The notes beneath the pieces were generated by a model. The model searched no databases, had not been told where the DNA came from, and saw only the letters and a program-made list of their open reading frames with translations. Below, one piece after another: positions 60,501 to 64,000 of a stretch of DNA of 64,000 nt. Origin of the DNA: Taxillus chinensis (lineage: Eukaryota; Streptophyta; Magnoliopsida; Santalales; Loranthaceae); NCBI GenBank assembly GCA_023512835.1, contig CM042092.1, positions 52,458,400-52,522,399 of the forward strand, written 5' to 3'. The position numbers and the translations under genes were made by a program. Each line of letters begins with the position of its first letter. The stretch's first letter is position 1.

Positions 60501-62381
60501 AGCTAGGCCAGAGGTAATCTCACCTACGCTAGAGTATTAGGGGTAACACAAGAACATTTATTACTTTCCTCACACACGGGCGCCCAAAATTGACTACCAC
60601 ACAAAGATACAATTAACACTTTAGACCATATTAAAACCACCAACTCTTTCCAACAACCGTTTATAACCATTAGTAATTTATTAGTCTTTTGGTATCATAT
60701 GTATATTTTTATTTATTTTACTCATTTATTCTCCAGGTAGGTCCCAACTACGTCCATCCAAAATGGTAACTCAAACGACCTTCTAAGCCTCACCTAACAT
60801 AAAATAGTGGCTCAAGAGCCACCCAGATAAAATATCCCTCTATCACAAGTGTCTTAATTAAATTGCTAGAAACGCAACAATCAAAGGTTCACCCAGCCTC
60901 ACCTAATCCTGCATGAGACTCAACCGATCACTATCATTAAAGGAATATGACACCACCACTAAACAAATCGTAACACGCGAGAATCAAAATCGTACCCTTG
61001 ACTAACGAAAGTTCTCGCCATGCTCTTCTCCTAGCCTCACTTGAATTTTGCTTTATTCCTAGCTCGTTGGGCCGTCTTCTAGCACCAAGACTTGCTTTAC
61101 CAAAACAGGCTATCCTGGAGATGTCCTACTTTTCCATAGACGCGACACTAGTACTTCTTCCTGCCATACTCTTTTCCAATGTCCCGGTTGTCCACTGCAA
61201 GAACAACCCCTTTGGGAACCGGTCTCTACCTCTTGAGCCCCTTCTCGCCGATCAGGACAACTATGCTTCAATTAATCTTCACCCAAGATCCCCCCCGATG
61301 ATGTGGGTTGATAGCTCTCGACGTACCTCGCTCTTAATCGGTTGTCGAATCTCATCCTTCAACTCTTAAATTACCAGGCTTAAGATGCCAACCTCTCGCC
61401 ATGATTATATCATTACTTACATCCTGCAGCCTCTCCCACTTGCCCACCTGGGGGCGGGCTTCTTTGCTACCTCAATAGTTGTACCGGTCACAATTTTCGG
61501 AGACATTGGCTCCACGAAAAGGCAGCGCCCTAGGTTATCACTCAATAATCTCAATACCATTACCGACTAGGCATTCGAACTATAACTAACCTCAAAACAT
61601 GCATTATCACCACACAAATTCATGGATGCACATCACAAACTATACAAGTTCACACCCTTACAACAAGTTCACACCTTTTCATTGCCCATATAATTCTATA
61701 CTTAAGTGGATATCTCATCGTTTTGAACACAACATCGCTTCCTCCACACAACACCATACAAAGGCACATACTCAATCATTCACGAACACCAACATTATTG
61801 TATTTTATTTTATTTTATTTTATTTTTGTTCGTTCACATTTCACAAGCTTCACGTTCACAAACGCTCGCTTTCAATACCACAAATTCTTTTCCATGTTTT
61901 CATGCTCGAATCATCACAAAATTTCAGAGTTGCACAATTGAAACTTTATCACGTTCAACCATTTATCCATACAATTACACACACCGCACACATTTTAGTT
62001 CTCATTAAACCACATTGCACAAACAAGCAATTCCACAAGCACACGATTCAAGTTTGTCATAAAATCAGAGTTAATCAGAGTTGCACAATTCTCACCTTAT
62101 CACATTATTCATATTTTTTCTTTTATCACAATTAATTTTTTTTTTAATAAATTTTTTTTTTTCAGGTATCCACACCTTCACATACAACAACCAATGCAAC
62201 TAGTGCCCTAATGCCAATGCATGCAAATCCTACCACAAGACTGGACTACCCCAAGTACACCTTGGAGGCTCCAAGAGGACCATGTTGATCAGGCATGTCC
62301 CTCCAGGCTCCTCCAAAGGACTCAAGATAACCAAGTCCGCCCACTACCCTAGGCCAACTAGACCATGCTCTGATACCCTAT
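57595..62381 (-). other. Element E internal region, non-coding, with pol tail, gag scraps and leader
   Basis: Minus strand: PPT (TTAAGGGGGAGAGGA complement) at 57595-57612; pol tail MEEIWKRETMMREH near 57930-57970; gag start MSPKIVTGTTIEVAKK (ATG about 61506); a knuckle remnant SGQPGHWKR near 61175-61205; the conserved leader at 62195-62381. The 58000-61100 stretch shows no supportable gene. A TTTTATTTTATTTTA run lies near 61800. Confidence 0.7.
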
Positions 62382-63581
62382 TGTCACGCCCCGGATTTCC
62401 AACCCGAGGAAACTGGTACGTGACTCCCCATTCACCCACACGGAGGGCAATGGGGTTGGATTACTGGATGCCACACAAGCAAGTCTAACAATTACAATAA
62501 ATCAAATAAGCCACATCTTTATTTAATTCCAAAACATCAAAGGTTCACAAAACAACCAAGTCCCTGATTACGGTTCAATCCCTTAGTACATTCCCCTCCC
62601 CGGGGGTTACATAAATCATAAACGTACATTACTGAAATGAACAATAAAGTGGAGAGGGTCTTCCACCTTGGTGTATCCACCTAACGCCTGTAAGTCCCTG
62701 GAAAACAAACAAACACAGGTAGGAGGGGTGAGCAACCACGGCTCGGTAGGGATCATGTCTCCCCAACCCATCCCATGTTCCTAGCATCTACATGCCATGT
62801 GTACAAGTGCGGTGTCGTGATACAATAATTTCAACAAACATAATAACAACCACATCAACAATTTACAATCTTCCACTGCCACACGAGCTAACACTTTAAC
62901 CACAAGTGATTTAACCGCCTCTTCAGGCCAAGTGATTTAACCGCCTCTTCAGGCCAAGTGATTTAACCGCCTCTTCAGGCCAAGTGATTTAACCGCCTCT
63001 TCAGGCCAAGTGATTTAACCGCCTCTTCAGGCCAAGTGATTTAACCGCCTCTTCAGGCCAGATACCACAGTCAAGCACATAACACACATGGTCACTCAAG
63101 CATACAACCAAACACTTGGTGTGCACCCGTTCACAAGCGCACAAACCCAACCATTCAGGCCATAGAGCAAACATCCAGCATACATACATACACTAAACCA
63201 CAAGTCCAGTACACGGACATATTACCAAACACTTAATGGGCATATACACACAACTAAGTTCACACAGGCATTTCATCAAACATGTAGCAGGCATGTCATA
63301 CAGGCATTTTATCAAACACTTTTCATGCATCACACAAACACCAAAACACCAAAATCGCCATTGAAGGCCAACATTCATATAAGAGGTCACACCTATATGA
63401 ATTTACATATAAATAATATAACAGATATAACTCATATTCTGCCCTAGGACCCTAGGACAGAGGAGGATTTAGGAAGAAACAGAATCCCTACCTTGAAAAT
63501 GTCCTCCAGCTCTTGCTTCCACGCTAGACGTTGTCTTCCCCACGCACGACGCTCCTGGCAAAGCACGAGCTCTCCTTCCTT

Positions 63582-63627
<46 letters not shown>

Positions 63628-64000
63628 GACGGCCGAAAAGAACCCTAACCCTAGAACAAGGAGTCTCCTCATCCTTATATAGACCTCCCATTATCAAAAC
63701 GACGTAGTTTTGATTAAGTGAAACCCAGGGATCAAAACGACGTAGTTTTGATTACACAAGCTACAACCTTTCCGCATCCATACACACCAAAATACTCACT
63801 ATTCCAACCTGGTCCTTTGGAAAAAGATGATTAGAATAACAAAACCAAGGTAACCATGCAAAAATATGCCTGCACGCCAATTTGAACGCCAATTCCCCAA
63901 TTGGCGTGCAGCTCCAAATGCACTCAAACTTTACCCCAAGTCTCCTTGCATCTTGTAGAGGCCTGAGAAGCAAAAATATGCTTGCACGTGAAATGGGTGA
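62382..64000 (-). repeat. Element E 5' LTR (right copy), truncated by window end
   Basis: Starts TGTCACGCCCCGG and follows the left LTR closely, with the six-unit minisatellite, (CT)19 at 63588-63625, and palindrome doublet 63693-63714 and 63731-63752. The last 300 or so bp of the LTR lie beyond 64000. Confidence 0.9.

Larger units (their letters stand above)
55653..64000 (-). mobile_element. Element E: non-autonomous chromovirus-like (LARD) element, right end outside window
   Basis: Left LTR 55653-57594, internal 57595-62381, right LTR from 62382 past the window end. The PBS complement at 62367-62377 reads GCTCTGATACC followed by C instead of A. The internal region is homologous to D almost throughout (for example 59880-61500 and 47560-49200), but the LTRs resemble C. 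It inserted antisense in the Tat 3' region. The target duplication cannot be checked. Confidence 0.88.

Noticed and set aside
1..64000. Possible host genes or tRNA/rRNA genes
   Set aside because: All recognisable protein motifs are retrotransposon types; no tRNA cloverleaf or rRNA signature was noticed, although I could not run a dedicated scan.

Overview
The window reads as repeat-rich plant (angiosperm, probably eudicot) nuclear DNA and holds no host gene that I can support. Every coding stretch belongs to an LTR retrotransposon, and almost all of them are broken by stops and frameshifts. The plant assignment rests on the element families (Sirevirus-type Ty1/copia, Tat-type Ty3/gypsy with two RNase H domains, and chromovirus-type Ty3/gypsy), on initiator-Met-tRNA primer sites (GCTCTGATACCA on the listed strand), and on plant telomere-like AAACCCTAA boxes in the leaders. 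I cannot name the species.

The layout is a three-level nest. The base level is a plus-strand Tat-like Ty3/gypsy element. Its ORF1 (DUF7745-like), gag, protease plus G-patch, RT, RNase H, second (archaeal-type) RNase H, integrase and 3' region are scattered over 18578-55652. A plus-strand Sirevirus-like copia element sits in its ORF1. The copia part in the window covers 1-9076 and 18359-18577; its 5' end and the 5' end of the Tat element lie outside the window. Four further insertions hit the Tat element, all on the minus strand: B (20568-29843, in gag), solo LTR F (34426-36786, before the integrase), C (37251-53953, in the integrase) and E (from 55653 past the window end, in the 3' region). 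At the next level, element A (9077-18353) sits in the Sirevirus 3' LTR, element D (43216-51696) sits inside C, and a truncated LTR, G (879-1710), sits in the Sirevirus gag. Target-site duplications support A (ACTTA), D (CTTTT), F (ACTTG) and B (CGAAC/TGAAC).

A and B are former autonomous chromoviruses with gag-protease-RT-RNase H-integrase. C, D and E share their ends, PBS, PPT, leader, a scrap of gag and the last codons of pol, but the rest of the coding region is replaced by about 3-4 kb of non-coding sequence. They look like a large non-autonomous (LARD-type) family that used the A/B machinery.

The most unusual item is the extra 3' ORF of the Sirevirus (5059-7774). It begins with a domain resembling the 'putative plant transposon protein' family. 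It ends with a sequence that has the His, Asp, Gln and Cys spacing of a Ulp1/C48 cysteine protease, and it is preceded by its own TATA/telo-box leader. Other notable signals are a duplicated palindrome at constant 37-38 bp spacing in all chromovirus U3 regions, a reiterated GCACGCCAATT/GCACGTGAATT motif that switches coordinately between subfamilies, and a leader block conserved between the coding and non-coding elements.
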